A stretch of DNA of 64,000 nt from Neobacillus sp. PS2-9. GTDB taxonomy: Bacteria > Bacillota > Bacilli > Bacillales > Cytobacillaceae. Position 1 is the first letter of the stretch; each line of letters starts with the position of its first letter. The notes beneath the pieces are model-generated. The model saw nothing but the letters and a program-made list of their open reading frames with translations. It did not search any database and was not told where the DNA came from. The stretch covers positions 3,259,001-3,323,000 of the forward strand of contig NZ_CP133269.1 in NCBI RefSeq assembly GCF_030915525.1. Direction: 5' to 3'. Below, piece by piece: positions 16,613 to 25,666 of this stretch. A program made the position numbers and the translations under genes.

Positions 16613-18361
16613 TTAGATGGTAGCAGTTAGCTTCTTCCTACCGCCTTCCACCGTCTCAACAGCTGATAGCTTTTTACATTCTCTAAAGGCAAAATGCTTG
16701 CAGCCTAGACATTTATTTTTGTTTATATGCTCTAAAGCATAATGTATAGCCTCTCCTGTATGATTGAAGAAGTAGTCTTCCCCGATTAATTGATATAAAC
16801 CTGTCTTTTTCAACACATTTTCTGGTTGAGGATTTAAACCCGATATCATTACTATACCATTTTTCGAAAAATGGTGAACAATACTAGACAAATTTGCTTC
16901 TCCAGTTGTATCTATTAAAGGTACTTTGCTCATTCGGAGAAGTAGAATTTTTGGCCGATAGTTAATTGTGCTCATAATTGTTTTTTCAAAAGTGTCAGCA
17001 GCGCCGAAAAATAATGGTCCTTCCACATTAAAAATACTAATTTGCGGGCAATCGTGTGTATCTGAGACCATTCCTGTCTCTACCTTTTCATGTTTATGTT
17101 CTCTATTTGGCAATGCTTTTGCCGTAACCATCACATCGCTCATTCTCTTCGCAAATAGAAGGGCAGACATCACTAAACCCACTTCAACAGCTGTCGTTAA
17201 ATTAACAAAAACCGTTAGTAAAAAGGTGACTGCTAGGACGAGTGAATCGGTCGATTTTGTTTTTAATATATGAGAGAACACTTTTCTCTCGCTCATGTTC
17301 CAAGCAACTACCATCAATATAGGCGCCATGCTTGCCAAAGGAATATAGGATGCATATGGTGCGAAAAATAGTAAAACAAGTAATACGACAATCCCATGAA
17401 TAATTCCTGATAACGGAGAAATCGCTCCATTCTTTATGTTCGTGGCTGTACGGGCAATAGCCCCGGTAGCTGGAATCCCACCAAATAAGGGTGTAATCAT
17501 ATTGGCTATTCCCTGCCCTATTAACTCCTTATTGCTGCTATGACGACTATTGGTCATTCCATCTGCTACCACTGCAGATAACAAAGATTCAATGCCACCC
17601 AGCATAGCAATGACAATTGCCGGCTTTAAAAGCTTCATAATCATATCCAAATCAATGCTTGGAATTTGGATTTGCGGCAATGTACTTGGAATTTGACCAT
17701 AGGCAGTTCCAATCGTGGCCACCTCACTTGGAAAAAAAAGAGTGGCAACCAATGTGGAAACCATTAATCCAATGAGCGGACCTGGAACCTTAGGTGCAAT
17801 TCTTGGTGTAAGGATCACAGTAAGCAAGCAAATAGCTGCTGTTAGAATACTAAAAAAGTTCAACGTATTTAGATGTACAGCTAGTTCGTTAATGTTCTCA
17901 ATAAACTCCTCATGCTTTTTTATTCCCTCTAAACCTAGGAAACTTGCAATCTGCCCTGTGAAAATGGTAACGGCAATACCTGCCGTAAATCCAATCGTTA
18001 CCGGTCTAGGTATATATTTAATCAATGAACCTAGTCTAAAAACACCCATTAGAAGCAGGATAACTCCTGCCATGAACCCTGCTATTAACAGATTTTCATA
18101 ACCGTAGGTCATCACCACTCCAAATAAAATAGGAATAAACGCCCCAGTTGGACCACCTATTTGGTATTTGGATCCGCCAAATAAAGAGATAAGAATCCCG
18201 GCTACAATGGTCGTATAGATTCCATACTCTGGCTTCACCCCTGAAGCAATGGCAAATGCCATTCCAAGTGGAATAGCGATTACGCCAACAATCAATCCTG
18301 ACAGGAGATCCTTTGGTACATTCCTTAAGGAATAATCATGGAATCTTTTATCAATAAACAT
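16613..18361 (-). CDS. SulP-family anion permease with STAS domain
   Basis: A 582-residue membrane transporter of the SulP/SLC26 family, which carries sulfate, bicarbonate or similar anions. The N-terminal segment has the family signature in GLIVGVIAIPLGMAFAIASG and GGPTGAF, with about 12 membrane spans to residue 400. A cytoplasmic STAS domain follows (ISIFNVEGPLFFGAAD and the conserved LLRMSKVPLIDTTGE loop). The C terminus is unusual: C-L-G-C then a third Cys in KHFAFREC, a possible metal or redox site. First gene of the operon with arsR. The substrate is not determined by sequence. Confidence 0.88.
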   Translation of the reverse strand: MFIDKRFHDYSLRNVPKDLLSGLIVGVIAIPLGMAFAIASGVKPEYGIYTTIVAGILISLFGGSKYQIGGPTGAFIPILFGVVMTYGYENLLIAGFMAGVILLLMGVFRLGSLIKYIPRPVTIGFTAGIAVTIFTGQIASFLGLEGIKKHEEFIENINELAVHLNTLNFFSILTAAICLLTVILTPRIAPKVPGPLIGLMVSTLVATLFFPSEVATIGTAYGQIPSTLPQIQIPSIDLDMIMKLLKPAIVIAMLGGIESLLSAVVADGMTNSRHSSNKELIGQGIANMITPLFGGIPATGAIARTATNIKNGAISPLSGIIHGIVVLLVLLFFAPYASYIPLASMAPILMVVAWNMSERKVFSHILKTKSTDSLVLAVTFLLTVFVNLTTAVEVGLVMSALLFAKRMSDVMVTAKALPNREHKHEKVETGMVSDTHDCPQISIFNVEGPLFFGAADTFEKTIMSTINYRPKILLLRMSKVPLIDTTGEANLSSIVHHFSKNGIVMISGLNPQPENVLKKTGLYQLIGEDYFFNHTGEAIHYALEHINKNKCLGCKHFAFRECKKLSAVETVEGGRKKLTATI

Positions 18362-18478
18362 ATTAACCCTTCTTATCTTATAATTTTGTATATCTGATTA
18401 TTTGAATATAGAATAATTCAACATTATTATCAAGCACTTTCTATAAAAGTAATGGAAATTTTTTTCTTTGAATGTCTC

Positions 18479-18507
18479 TTGTTTACTAAAAGTATTCGTG
18501 TTACAAT
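18479..18507 (+). promoter_or_regulatory. sigma-A promoter of a candidate small RNA
   Basis: TTGTTT (18479-18484) and TACAAT (18502-18507) are spaced by exactly 17 bases. Transcription would start near 18514. Confidence 0.6.
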
Positions 18508-18513
18508 AGCAAA

Positions 18514-18627
18514 GCGATGAGCTGAGTTGTGTAAGTCGAGAAACATTCCTTTTGGAGCGCACTATGTGGAGTGTGGTTTTTCGCCTCAATACGCAAAAAG
18601 ACGTCTGTTTCGACAGACGTCTTTTTT
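18514..18627 (+). ncRNA. candidate small RNA of about 114 nt
   Basis: A promoter-like pair (18479-18507) and a strong terminator (stem AAAAAGACGTCTG with CAGACGTCTTTTTT, 18595-18627) delimit a short transcript with no obvious reading frame. An inner hairpin CACT-N6-AGTG lies near 18559-18574. The next gene starts 100 bases further on with its own ribosome site, so this is either an independent small RNA or a terminated leader. I do not recognise its family. Confidence 0.45.
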
Positions 18628-18727
18628 ATTTGTCCTATAAAGTCCTTCCCTTAAAATTAGCACTTTTTCCCTAATTTTTTTATAATAAATATGGACTTAT
18701 ATTTTAATAAAAATTGGAGGGATATAG

Positions 18728-19519
18728 ATGAATAACCATGAAATCGATTTTAAGATTTATGGAGATGATATGCAGTTTGTCGAGGTAGAGCTTGATCCTC
18801 AGGAAACAGTTGTTGCCGAAGCAGGAAGCTTTATGATGATGGAAGATGACATACATATGGAAACGATTTTTGGAGACGGTTCCAGCAGTGGTGGTAGCGG
18901 CCTGATGGGTAAACTTTTCAGTGCAGGTAAGCGCGTCCTAACAGGAGAAAGTTTGTTCATGACCACCTTTACCAATACCGGCATGGGTAAGAAGCGAGTT
19001 TCATTTGCCTCCCCTTATCCTGGAAAAATCATTCCTATGGATTTAAGTGAGTATGGCGGGAAGATCATTTGTCAAAAGGATGCCTTCTTAGCTGCTGCAA
19101 AAGGCGTTCAAGTTGGTATCGAATTCCAACGTAAATTGGGTGTCGGCTTCTTTGGCGGCGAAGGCTTTATTATGCAAAAGCTTGAAGGCGACGGCATGGC
19201 ATTTGTTCACGCGGGTGGAACCATTATTAAAAAGGACCTCCTTCCTGGCCAATCTTTAAGAGTGGATACAGGCTGCTTAGTGGCTATGACGAGCGATGTT
19301 AATTATGAAATTGAATTTGTAAAAGGTGTGAAAACGGCCCTGTTCGGTGGTGAAGGCTTATTCTTCGCCACATTACGCGGTCCTGGATCTGTGTGGATTC
19401 AATCGCTACCATTTAGCAGGCTAGCAAGCCGCGTATTTGCTGCAGCTCCTTCTCGCGGTGGTTCAAAGGATGAAGGTAGTATCGCACGAGGAATTTTTGA
19501 TATGTTTAATGGTGACTAA
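18728..19519 (+). CDS. TIGR00266/AIM24 family protein
   Basis: A 263-residue protein of the AIM24 family, found widely in bacteria with unknown function; the fold resembles the TRAP RNA-binding beta-barrel. Typical signs are [19 protein letters not shown], the Gly/Ser-rich loop [15 protein letters not shown], the [13 protein letters not shown] block and the later [15 protein letters not shown]. No signal peptide or membrane segment is present. GGAGGG lies 7 bases before the ATG and a strong terminator follows, so it forms a single-gene unit. Confidence 0.88.
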   Translation: MNNHEIDFKIYGDDMQFVEVELDPQETVVAEAGSFMMMEDDIHMETIFGDGSSSGGSGLMGKLFSAGKRVLTGESLFMTTFTNTGMGKKRVSFASPYPGKIIPMDLSEYGGKIICQKDAFLAAAKGVQVGIEFQRKLGVGFFGGEGFIMQKLEGDGMAFVHAGGTIIKKDLLPGQSLRVDTGCLVAMTSDVNYEIEFVKGVKTALFGGEGLFFATLRGPGSVWIQSLPFSRLASRVFAAAPSRGGSKDEGSIARGIFDMFNGD

Positions 19520-19531
19520 TATTTATTTTGC

Positions 19532-19568
19532 GAAGCAGGACTCACGTTGTGGGTCCTGCTTCTTTTTT
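19532..19568 (+). terminator. intrinsic terminator of the AIM24-family gene
   Basis: GAAGCAGGACTCAC pairs with GTGGGTCCTGCTTC (one mismatch, G-T possible) and is followed by a run of seven T. Confidence 0.88.
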
Positions 19569-19583
19569 TGATTAATGCAGATT

Positions 19584-19727
19584 TGTAGAAATAGTATGAT
19601 TTTGTGTAGAAAAGTGGCAGAAGTGTGTAGAAAAATCATAAATGAGTGTAGAAAAACGATGATTTTGTGTAGAAATATCTTAAAAATGTGTAGAAAAACG
19701 ATAATTTCGTGTAGAAATCCTACAAGC
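19584..19727. repeat. 21-bp tandem repeat (TGTAGAAA core)
   Basis: Seven copies of TGTAGAAA begin at 19584, 19605, 19626, 19647, 19668, 19689 and 19710, an exact 21-bp period, with AT-rich spacers such as AACGATGATTTTG. Because 21 is a multiple of three, the minus strand shows an open frame with the heptad Phe-Leu-His-x4, but it lacks a ribosome site and I treat it as non-coding. Confidence 0.85.
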
Positions 19728-19750
19728 ATGCAAGCCAAACTCCCTTAATA

Positions 19751-19786
19751 AAGCAAAAAACCAGGCCAAGGCCCGGTTTTTCGCTT
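19751..19786. terminator. terminator downstream of the DUF4173-like gene
   Basis: AAGCAAAAAACCAGGCC pairs with GGCCCGGTTTTTCGCTT with two mismatches and a 2-base loop. It can work in both directions and lies 22 bases after the stop at 19809 on the minus strand. Confidence 0.8.
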
Positions 19787-19808
19787 TATTTTATTATTTT
19801 CTCTTTCT

Positions 19809-21269
19809 CTATTCCAAATCTAATTTTTTCAGTTTACTAAAAGCTTGCTCTCTTTTTATATTATAGGATTGCCACGGAAGGTTAGTGGTGAGTGCTTCCC
19901 TCTTTCTATCCAGCAAGATGTTTCGCAAGCCAGGTATATCAGGATTTTCCTCATAAAGGGTGATTAATCCTACCACCCCCGTGTATGATAACTGATTGAG
20001 ATAATTTATATCAATTTTGCCACTTGTTTCAAAGCGGTTCATGTTTTCTTTGATTACGATTTTATCTAGGTCAATTACTGCTATTGCTGTGTAATAGATC
20101 ATGGATGAAATAAAATAAAAGTGAAATAATGAAAGTTTTTCCACCCAAATTTTTACCAAGGAATAAGCAAAAATAATGACCAGAAAAATCATAAACGAAT
20201 GGACAAGCACCCTGGTAAAAGTAAAGCCATACGCTTCCTCATACATTCCTAACCGAAGAAATGCTGAACTTAGCATCACTGAGCTTGAAAGAACAAGGAT
20301 GGTAAGCAATACTTGCGTAAATCGCTTGATAAAAGAATTCGTCCGCTGAACAAACGTGATGACAATAATAGTAATTGATAAATTGATTAATGTGACAAAT
20401 AAAAGCTCAAAAAAGCCTTTTCTTGCATACTCCGCGTAAGTGTAGTTATCTTGTAGAGTGCCACTGAAGAAGTATTTAAACTGTACCAGCGTAAATAAAA
20501 TATAAACAATATTTATGAGGACAAGTACTGTAATTGAAATAATTCCGTCCATTTGAAACTTTACCGTATTGTCTTGTTGTTTAAGCACACTTATCTGCTT
20601 GATTAGAAGCACTTGCATAAAGCCAAAGAAACCAAATGTAGAGATAAGGATGACGATTAAACGAAACACCCCTTCTGCGTCCATCACATTGAACCAATCC
20701 GGAATCCCACCAATGATTCGTTCAAACTGCGTATCAGCAGACATGAGTAATCTCAATACAACCATTAAGACAGGTATTGAGATGACAACCCCGATTAATA
20801 TTTTTTTCCATACTAACCACTTGTCGCCACCCACACCATGCTTTAGTCCTTCACCTAAAACCGAACTGAATTTTAAGTTATATTTAAACATATCAAGGAG
20901 CCTTGAAAATATTAGAGTGATAAATGCAGGCTGGTTCCATTTGAAATTTTTTGGGCTTGTTATTAATACTAAATGAGAAATAACCAATCCTGGTATAACA
21001 ACGATATTCAACGCTTTGAAAAGCTGGTTATCATTGAGTAAATAACTTGCTGATAGAAGCCATATACAACAAACAATCAAGTATCCTAATCGCTGATGTG
21101 AAAACGGAAAGCTGCGATATTTCCAAAAGAAGACGAAGTAGAATGACATAATGAATACAATATAGGAAATCCCTACTTCACCTCGGAAAAATGCTTCTTC
21201 GGCTACGATCCCGAGCAATAAACATAACAATAAAAACAACCAATCTGATTTTCCAATCTTGATTTCCAT
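19809..21269 (-). CDS. DUF4173/DUF4153-type polytopic membrane protein
   Basis: A 486-residue membrane protein with about 11-12 hydrophobic segments. The stretch LVQFKYFFSGT followed by YAEYARKGFFELLFV is the hallmark of the DUF4153/DUF4173 group; its function is unknown. The C-terminal 60 residues are soluble (NRFETSGKIDINYLNQLSYTG then a Lys/Arg-rich tail). It lies 71 bases after the HAAS gene, with a palindrome-like operator in the gap, and so probably belongs to the same PadR-controlled group. Confidence 0.75.
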   Translation of the reverse strand: MEIKIGKSDWLFLLLCLLLGIVAEEAFFRGEVGISYIVFIMSFYFVFFWKYRSFPFSHQRLGYLIVCCIWLLSASYLLNDNQLFKALNIVVIPGLVISHLVLITSPKNFKWNQPAFITLIFSRLLDMFKYNLKFSSVLGEGLKHGVGGDKWLVWKKILIGVVISIPVLMVVLRLLMSADTQFERIIGGIPDWFNVMDAEGVFRLIVILISTFGFFGFMQVLLIKQISVLKQQDNTVKFQMDGIISITVLVLINIVYILFTLVQFKYFFSGTLQDNYTYAEYARKGFFELLFVTLINLSITIIVITFVQRTNSFIKRFTQVLLTILVLSSSVMLSSAFLRLGMYEEAYGFTFTRVLVHSFMIFLVIIFAYSLVKIWVEKLSLFHFYFISSMIYYTAIAVIDLDKIVIKENMNRFETSGKIDINYLNQLSYTGVVGLITLYEENPDIPGLRNILLDRKREALTTNLPWQSYNIKREQAFSKLKKLDLE

Positions 21270-21297
21270 GTAGCATCCCTCTTTTTATATAGATTTT

Positions 21298-21326
21298 CTA
21301 TATATATAGTTTTACTAGGTATATAG
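21298..21326. promoter_or_regulatory. candidate PadR operator before the DUF4173-like gene
   Basis: CTATATA (21298-21304) and TATATAG (21320-21326) form an inverted repeat with a 15-base centre, which also contains ACTAGGTA, close to the half-site of the operator before padR (22314-22332). It sits 29 bases upstream of the start codon. Confidence 0.4.
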
Positions 21327-21340
21327 GCAAAAAAAACTGC

Positions 21341-21976
21341 TCATATCGAAGCTTTTCTCCCCCACCGATATCCTAACCAGCTAATCGGGTAAAGAGTAAT
21401 CGTAAAAATGATACAAGCAATAATAAATGTTTTTGTTAATAAAGGGGCGAACCAGGCATGTGGTATGATGTGAAAAACAGTTAGAATCATCAACACTAAA
21501 TTAGGAATGAGCGATAATAAGAACGTTTTTCTTAGAAGCGTTCGACCCTTTTGACCAAAACCCTTCCCGATTTCATATCCGAGCAATGCCCAAAAGAACA
21601 TGTACAGGAAGGCAATAATGATAGGAATAGAAGTTAAATGATCCCAAATGTTCGTTAACCATTCCCATTCGAAAAGATTATGAGCTAACGTTAATACGCT
21701 GCCTCCCCCAAAAAAAAGGATATTGAGTAGAATAAACAGCCATTTCATGTTACTTGGAGTAACGGATAGTTCATCCTTCCATAATTCAGCTATTTCCTCA
21801 GGACTTCCTAGCCTAGTTACAATATGATTTGTCAGCTCTTCTTCATTCATATGGGATGATTCAAGGAGAATTTCATCAATATGTGTCTCATATTCCAATA
21901 GGATACTTTTCTTATCTGTATGGTTTCCTAATCCCTCAGCAAGTTCTGCTAGAAACCTATTCTTCGGCCGTTCCAT
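21341..21976 (-). CDS. HAAS domain (DUF1700-type) membrane protein
   Basis: A 211-residue protein with an N-terminal helical HAAS signalling domain ([39 protein letters not shown]) and four hydrophobic segments after residue 78. HAAS proteins are commonly encoded next to PadR regulators, as here: the start overlaps the padR end by 20 bases, so translation is coupled. The domain is thought to sense or relay a membrane signal; the mechanism is not known. Confidence 0.8.
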   Translation of the reverse strand: MERPKNRFLAELAEGLGNHTDKKSILLEYETHIDEILLESSHMNEEELTNHIVTRLGSPEEIAELWKDELSVTPSNMKWLFILLNILFFGGGSVLTLAHNLFEWEWLTNIWDHLTSIPIIIAFLYMFFWALLGYEIGKGFGQKGRTLLRKTFLLSLIPNLVLMILTVFHIIPHAWFAPLLTKTFIIACIIFTITLYPISWLGYRWGRKASI

Positions 21977-22304
21977 GCTTTGATCTCCCTATTACCTTGT
22001 TCATTACTTTAACAAAATCCTGCCACTCACGGGTTTTTTCGCTTAATAACTCTTTTCCTGCTTTAGTAATTCGATAGTACTTCCGTGCAGGACCCTTTTC
22101 CTGCTCAACCCAATAACATTCAATGTACTCTTGCTTCTCAAGCTTATGAAGTGCTGGATACAAGGTACCTTCCTTGACACTCAGACCATTATCACTACGC
22201 TGTTCAAGCTCTTTTACTAATTCATAGCCGTACATATCACGTTCGTTTAATAATTGAAGCAAGATAAGCGATGTGCTTCCTTTTACCAATTCACGGTTAA
22301 ACAT
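21957..22304 (-). CDS. PadR-family transcriptional regulator
   Basis: A 115-residue PadR repressor. The winged-helix core is visible: [25 protein letters not shown], then the recognition segment [22 protein letters not shown] and the wing [19 protein letters not shown]. It belongs to the short subfamily-2 group. AGGTGA is the ribosome site and overlaps a palindrome, so the protein may block its own expression. First gene of the PadR-HAAS unit. Confidence 0.9.
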   Translation of the reverse strand: MFNRELVKGSTSLILLQLLNERDMYGYELVKELEQRSDNGLSVKEGTLYPALHKLEKQEYIECYWVEQEKGPARKYYRITKAGKELLSEKTREWQDFVKVMNKVIGRSKHGTAEE

Positions 22305-22313
22305 TTTTTCACC

Positions 22314-22332
22314 TACCTAGTTTTGTTAGGTA
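22314..22332. promoter_or_regulatory. candidate PadR autoregulatory operator
   Basis: TACCTA (22314-22319) and TAGGTA (22327-22332) form an inverted repeat with a 7-base spacer, 10 bases upstream of the padR ATG and over its ribosome site. Confidence 0.5.
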
Positions 22333-22379
22333 CATAGAAATTCTACAACGTCATAAATATTTTGTAAAGTATGGAATGA

Positions 22380-22408
22380 AAAAAAGTGACGAATTATAAA
22401 TCGTCACT
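22380..22408 (-). terminator. intrinsic terminator of the small gene at 22417
   Basis: AGTGACGA pairs with TCGTCACT around an 8-base AT loop; on the minus strand a T run follows. It starts 9 bases after the stop codon. Confidence 0.8.
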
Positions 22409-22416
22409 ATTTCTGA

Positions 22417-22590
22417 CTATTTCAGCTTAGGGTTGTTTTTTTGTCTCTCAATGAATTGGTCCCGCTCTCCACCATCGGATAATTCCTCGGAAAATTCATG
22501 CCCAGTATCTTGACTTAATAATTCCCAAGGTTTAATTGTTTTTGGTGGCAGATTATTATTCGGTGCCGCTTGCTCATTCCATTTGCCCAT
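22417..22590 (-). CDS. small hydrophilic protein of 57 residues
   Basis: A short gene with a clear ribosome site (GAGGTGA, 6 bases before ATG) and its own terminator. The product begins MGKWNEQAAPNNNLPPKTIK and ends with ERQKNNPKLK. It is acidic to neutral, very rich in Asn, Glu and Gln, has no membrane segment, and may be disordered. I do not recognise the family; small proteins of this kind are common in Bacillaceae. Single-gene unit between padR and the permease. Confidence 0.6.
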   Translation of the reverse strand: MGKWNEQAAPNNNLPPKTIKPWELLSQDTGHEFSEELSDGGERDQFIERQKNNPKLK

Positions 22591-22682
22591 TACATATCAC
22601 CTCAATCATTATTATTTGATGTTTACAACACATTATCCAAAAATAAAAACGCTCGGAAAACTCCAAACGTTTTTGAAAGGTG

Positions 22683-24125
22683 TTAGATAACCATTTTTTT
22701 ATTATCTTGAAGCTGTAATTCTTGCTCCCTAACCTCATCCTGCTCGCGGTTCTTTTTAATTTTTAAGTGATAGATTAAATAACATGCTGCTACAAATGGA
22801 ACTCCTAAATAAAGGGCCAGCCTTTGTTCTGAATCAAACGCTAAACTACCTAATACAATACAGTTTAGGGTTAATGCGATAATCGGGAGTAAAGGGTAAA
22901 GTGGTGTTTTAAATTTTAGGTCCTCCACTTTCCCACCTTCACGGATATATTTTCTTCGGAAGGCAATCTGTGAAGCCGTAATAGAGATCCACCCAACCTG
23001 TGCACCTAAGCCTGCAACCGAAAGCAGCCAAACAAAGACTGTTTCCTCAGCAAAAAATCCTGAAAGTAATGATAATAAAGCAATACCTATCGTCAAGACT
23101 AGTGCATTTAAAGGAACCCCTTGTTTATTAACTTTTGCAAGGGCAGGACTTGTCATTTTTTCTTTTGACATGGCATATAACATCCTTGTTGCGGCATATA
23201 GACCAGAGTTGGCAACAGAAAGTAATGCTGTAAGAATAACAAAGTTCATTAGATCGGCCGCATAGGGAATACCAATACTATCAAAAACAACAACAAATGG
23301 ACTCTCAACTACTCCTGCTTGTTTCATAGGAATTAAGCTTGATAATACAAAAATAGCTAAAACAAAGAAAAATAAAGTACGCCAAACGGTTTGCTTAATG
23401 GATTTAGGAATCGTCTTTTCTGGCTCTTCACTCTCTCCTGCAGCAATACCTATTAATTCTGTACCTTGGAATGAAAAGTTAACCGCTATCATTGTGATTA
23501 TTAAAGCAGTAAATCCATGCGGTAAAAGACCGTGAGCTGTAAAATTAGAGAAAAATGGCGCTGGTTTCCCACCTTCCATGTCAATTAAACCAAAGGTTGC
23601 CGCTCCACCTAGTACAATAAAAGCTAAAATAGCAAAAATTTTGATGCTCGAGAACCAAAATTCAGTCTCTCCAAATGCTCGAGCCGAAAGTGCATTAAGC
23701 GAAAATAATACGATTGCAAATATTGCACACCAAATCCACACTGGAGAATCAGGAAACCATCTCTGCATTAGTTGGCCAGCAGATAATAACTCTAATGCGA
23801 CCGTTACAGACCATCCTAACCAGTAAAGCCAACCGAGTGCAAACCCTGTTCCTGGTCCAATGAATTTTGTTGTGTAGGTTTGGAATGAGCCAGAAACAGG
23901 CATGGCTACGGATAATTCTCCTAAACAAAGCATAGTTAAGAACATGATGAACCCGCCAACAATGTAAGAAAGAATAGCACCTGCAGGTCCTGCTTGGCTA
24001 ATGGTGTAACCAGATCCCAAGAACAGACCTGAACCAATTACCCCACCCAAAGAAATCATAAATAAATGCCTAGTTTTCATTGTTCTTCTTAATTCATGTG
24101 TTGCATTGTTCTCGTTTAAGTTCAT
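22683..24125 (-). CDS. amino acid permease (APC superfamily, RocC/RocE-like)
   Basis: A 480-residue amino acid transporter with 12 membrane spans. The N terminus has the amino acid permease signature TRHLFMISLGGVIGSGLFLGSG (in parts) and SQAGPAGAILSY, and the GAGESEEPEKTIPKSI-like loop (AAGESEEPEKTIPKSIKQTVWR region). A SigL promoter and a RocR-like palindrome lie upstream, so arginine, ornithine or a related amino acid is the probable substrate. I choose ATG 24125 after GGGGGAAGG; an in-frame start at 24236 is too long and would cover the promoter. Confidence 0.88.
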   Translation of the reverse strand: MNLNENNATHELRRTMKTRHLFMISLGGVIGSGLFLGSGYTISQAGPAGAILSYIVGGFIMFLTMLCLGELSVAMPVSGSFQTYTTKFIGPGTGFALGWLYWLGWSVTVALELLSAGQLMQRWFPDSPVWIWCAIFAIVLFSLNALSARAFGETEFWFSSIKIFAILAFIVLGGAATFGLIDMEGGKPAPFFSNFTAHGLLPHGFTALIITMIAVNFSFQGTELIGIAAGESEEPEKTIPKSIKQTVWRTLFFFVLAIFVLSSLIPMKQAGVVESPFVVVFDSIGIPYAADLMNFVILTALLSVANSGLYAATRMLYAMSKEKMTSPALAKVNKQGVPLNALVLTIGIALLSLLSGFFAEETVFVWLLSVAGLGAQVGWISITASQIAFRRKYIREGGKVEDLKFKTPLYPLLPIIALTLNCIVLGSLAFDSEQRLALYLGVPFVAACYLIYHLKIKKNREQDEVREQELQLQDNKKMVI

Positions 24126-24193
24126 ATACCTTCCCCCTTTATAGAATCCGCTTTCAATCTTTCTAATATTTTTACTATTCCAATCTTTATTAC

Positions 24194-24211
24194 TTGCAAT
24201 TTCTATGCCAA
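24194..24211 (-). promoter_or_regulatory. sigma-54 (SigL) promoter of the permease gene
   Basis: On the minus strand TTGGCATAGAAATTGCAA fits the -24/-12 consensus TGGCA(C/T)-N5-TTGC(A/T). It lies 69-86 bases upstream of the start, with a RocR-like palindrome 39 bases further upstream. Confidence 0.85.
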
Positions 24212-24249
24212 AATAACAAAGGCTATTTTTGAACATTTTTTGAACAAGT

Positions 24250-24268
24250 ATGCAAAATATTTTTGCAT
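24250..24268. promoter_or_regulatory. RocR enhancer site (UAS) before the permease
   Basis: ATGCAAAATATTTTTGCAT is a perfect 19-bp inverted repeat (ATGCAAAA-N3-TTTTGCAT), upstream of the SigL promoter. It is also 76 bases downstream of the rocG stop, a place comparable to the downstream enhancer described for B. subtilis rocG, so it might serve both genes. Confidence 0.75.
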
Positions 24269-24295
24269 TATATTAAAATAATTTGCACATTACAT

Positions 24296-24338
24296 GCAAA
24301 AATGCCCTTTCCACATAAATGGAAAGAGCATTTTTTTA
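24296..24338. terminator. intrinsic terminator of the rocD-rocG unit
   Basis: ATGCCCTTTCCA pairs with TGGAAAGAGCAT (one mismatch) over a 6-base loop. T runs flank it on both strands. It begins 6 bases after the rocG stop. Confidence 0.8.
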
Positions 24339-24343
24339 TCTTA

Positions 24344-25636
24344 TTAAACCCAGCCTCGAAAACGGGAGGCCTCAGCAACTTTTTTAATACCGACCATATA
24401 AGCTGCTAAGCGCATATCTACACTATGTGTTTGTGCCGTGTTGTAAATATTTTCAAAGGATCCGACCATAACTTTAGTAAGTTTTTCACTTACCTCTTCT
24501 TCTGACCAGTAGTATCCTTGATTATTTTGCACCCATTCAAAATAGGAAACGGTTACACCACCTGCACTTGCTAAAATATCCGGAACTAGAAGCACTCCAC
24601 GTTCTGTTAGAATATTTGTTGCTTCGAGCGTAGTAGGTCCATTCGCCGCTTCAACAACAATTGCAGCTTTGATATTAGCAGCATTTTGGGCCGTAATTTG
24701 ATTTGAAATGGCCGCAGGAACAAGGATATCACATTCTAGTTCAAGAAGTTCTTTATTGGATATGGTGTTCTTAAATAATTGAGAGAAGGTGCCAAAGCTG
24801 TCTCTTCTATCTAGTAGATTATTAATATCGAGCCCATTTGGATCGTACACGCCGCCATATACATCGGAAACAGCAATGACCTTTGCACCTGCATCATGCA
24901 TGAATTTAGCTAAATAGCTACCTGCATTACCAAATCCTTGAATAACAACTCGTGCACCTATTAAGTCTATCCCTTTTTTCTTCACTGCTTCCTGAATACA
25001 AATCGTCACACCAGCTGCAGTCGCTGTTTCACGGCCTTTTGAACCACCAAGCACCAGTGGTTTCCCAGTGATGAATCCTGGTGAGTCAAACTCACGTAAA
25101 CGGCTATATTCATCCATCATCCATGCCATGATTTGCGAATTAGTGTATACATCAGGGGCTGGAATATCTTTTGTCGGACCAACAATTTGACTGATTGCAC
25201 GAACATATCCACGGCTCAATCTCTCAAGCTCTCTAAAAGACATTTTTCTCGGGTCACATATAATTCCACCCTTACCTCCCCCATATGGCAGGTCGGTAAT
25301 TCCACACTTTAAACTCATCCAAATAGATAACGCTTTTACTTCCTCTTCATCTACTTCAGGATGAAACCGAACGCCGCCTTTTGTCGGACCAACTGCATCA
25401 TTATGTTGAGAGCGATAACCTGTGAAAATTTTAACGGAACCATCATCCATCCTTACTGGTATCCGGACAGTCAGTAAACGAATAGGATCTTTTAATAACT
25501 CAAACATTTCGTTTGTATATCCTAACTTATTAAGTGCTTTTTGAATGACCGTTTGGGTTGAATAAAATAAATTTAATGACTCTTGTTCTTTTTGCTGTTC
25601 CTTTGTCATTTCATTTACTAGCGTATTTGCAGGCAT
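24344..25636 (-). CDS. rocG: NAD-dependent glutamate dehydrogenase
   Basis: A 430-residue glutamate dehydrogenase that converts glutamate to 2-oxoglutarate and ammonia, the last step of arginine/ornithine breakdown. Seen: [13 protein letters not shown], the catalytic lysine region [19 protein letters not shown], and the nucleotide site [16 protein letters not shown] 25636 follows AGGGGTGG; a GTG at 25645 is possible. It lies 30 bases after rocD in the same operon. The order rocD-rocG differs from B. subtilis, where rocG stands apart. It could also be called gudB, but context favours rocG. Confidence 0.92.
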   Translation of the reverse strand: MPANTLVNEMTKEQQKEQESLNLFYSTQTVIQKALNKLGYTNEMFELLKDPIRLLTVRIPVRMDDGSVKIFTGYRSQHNDAVGPTKGGVRFHPEVDEEEVKALSIWMSLKCGITDLPYGGGKGGIICDPRKMSFRELERLSRGYVRAISQIVGPTKDIPAPDVYTNSQIMAWMMDEYSRLREFDSPGFITGKPLVLGGSKGRETATAAGVTICIQEAVKKKGIDLIGARVVIQGFGNAGSYLAKFMHDAGAKVIAVSDVYGGVYDPNGLDINNLLDRRDSFGTFSQLFKNTISNKELLELECDILVPAAISNQITAQNAANIKAAIVVEAANGPTTLEATNILTERGVLLVPDILASAGGVTVSYFEWVQNNQGYYWSEEEVSEKLTKVMVGSFENIYNTAQTHSVDMRLAAYMVGIKKVAEASRFRGWV

Positions 25637-25666
25637 CTTTGCCACCCCTATTGTAATTAAATATTT

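Noticed and set aside
18398..18589. 63-residue minus-strand frame before the SulP gene
   Set aside because: It has no ribosome site and lies opposite the candidate small RNA.
19523..19738. 71-residue frame with Phe-Leu-His heptads
   Set aside because: It is an effect of the 21-bp repeat and has no ribosome site.
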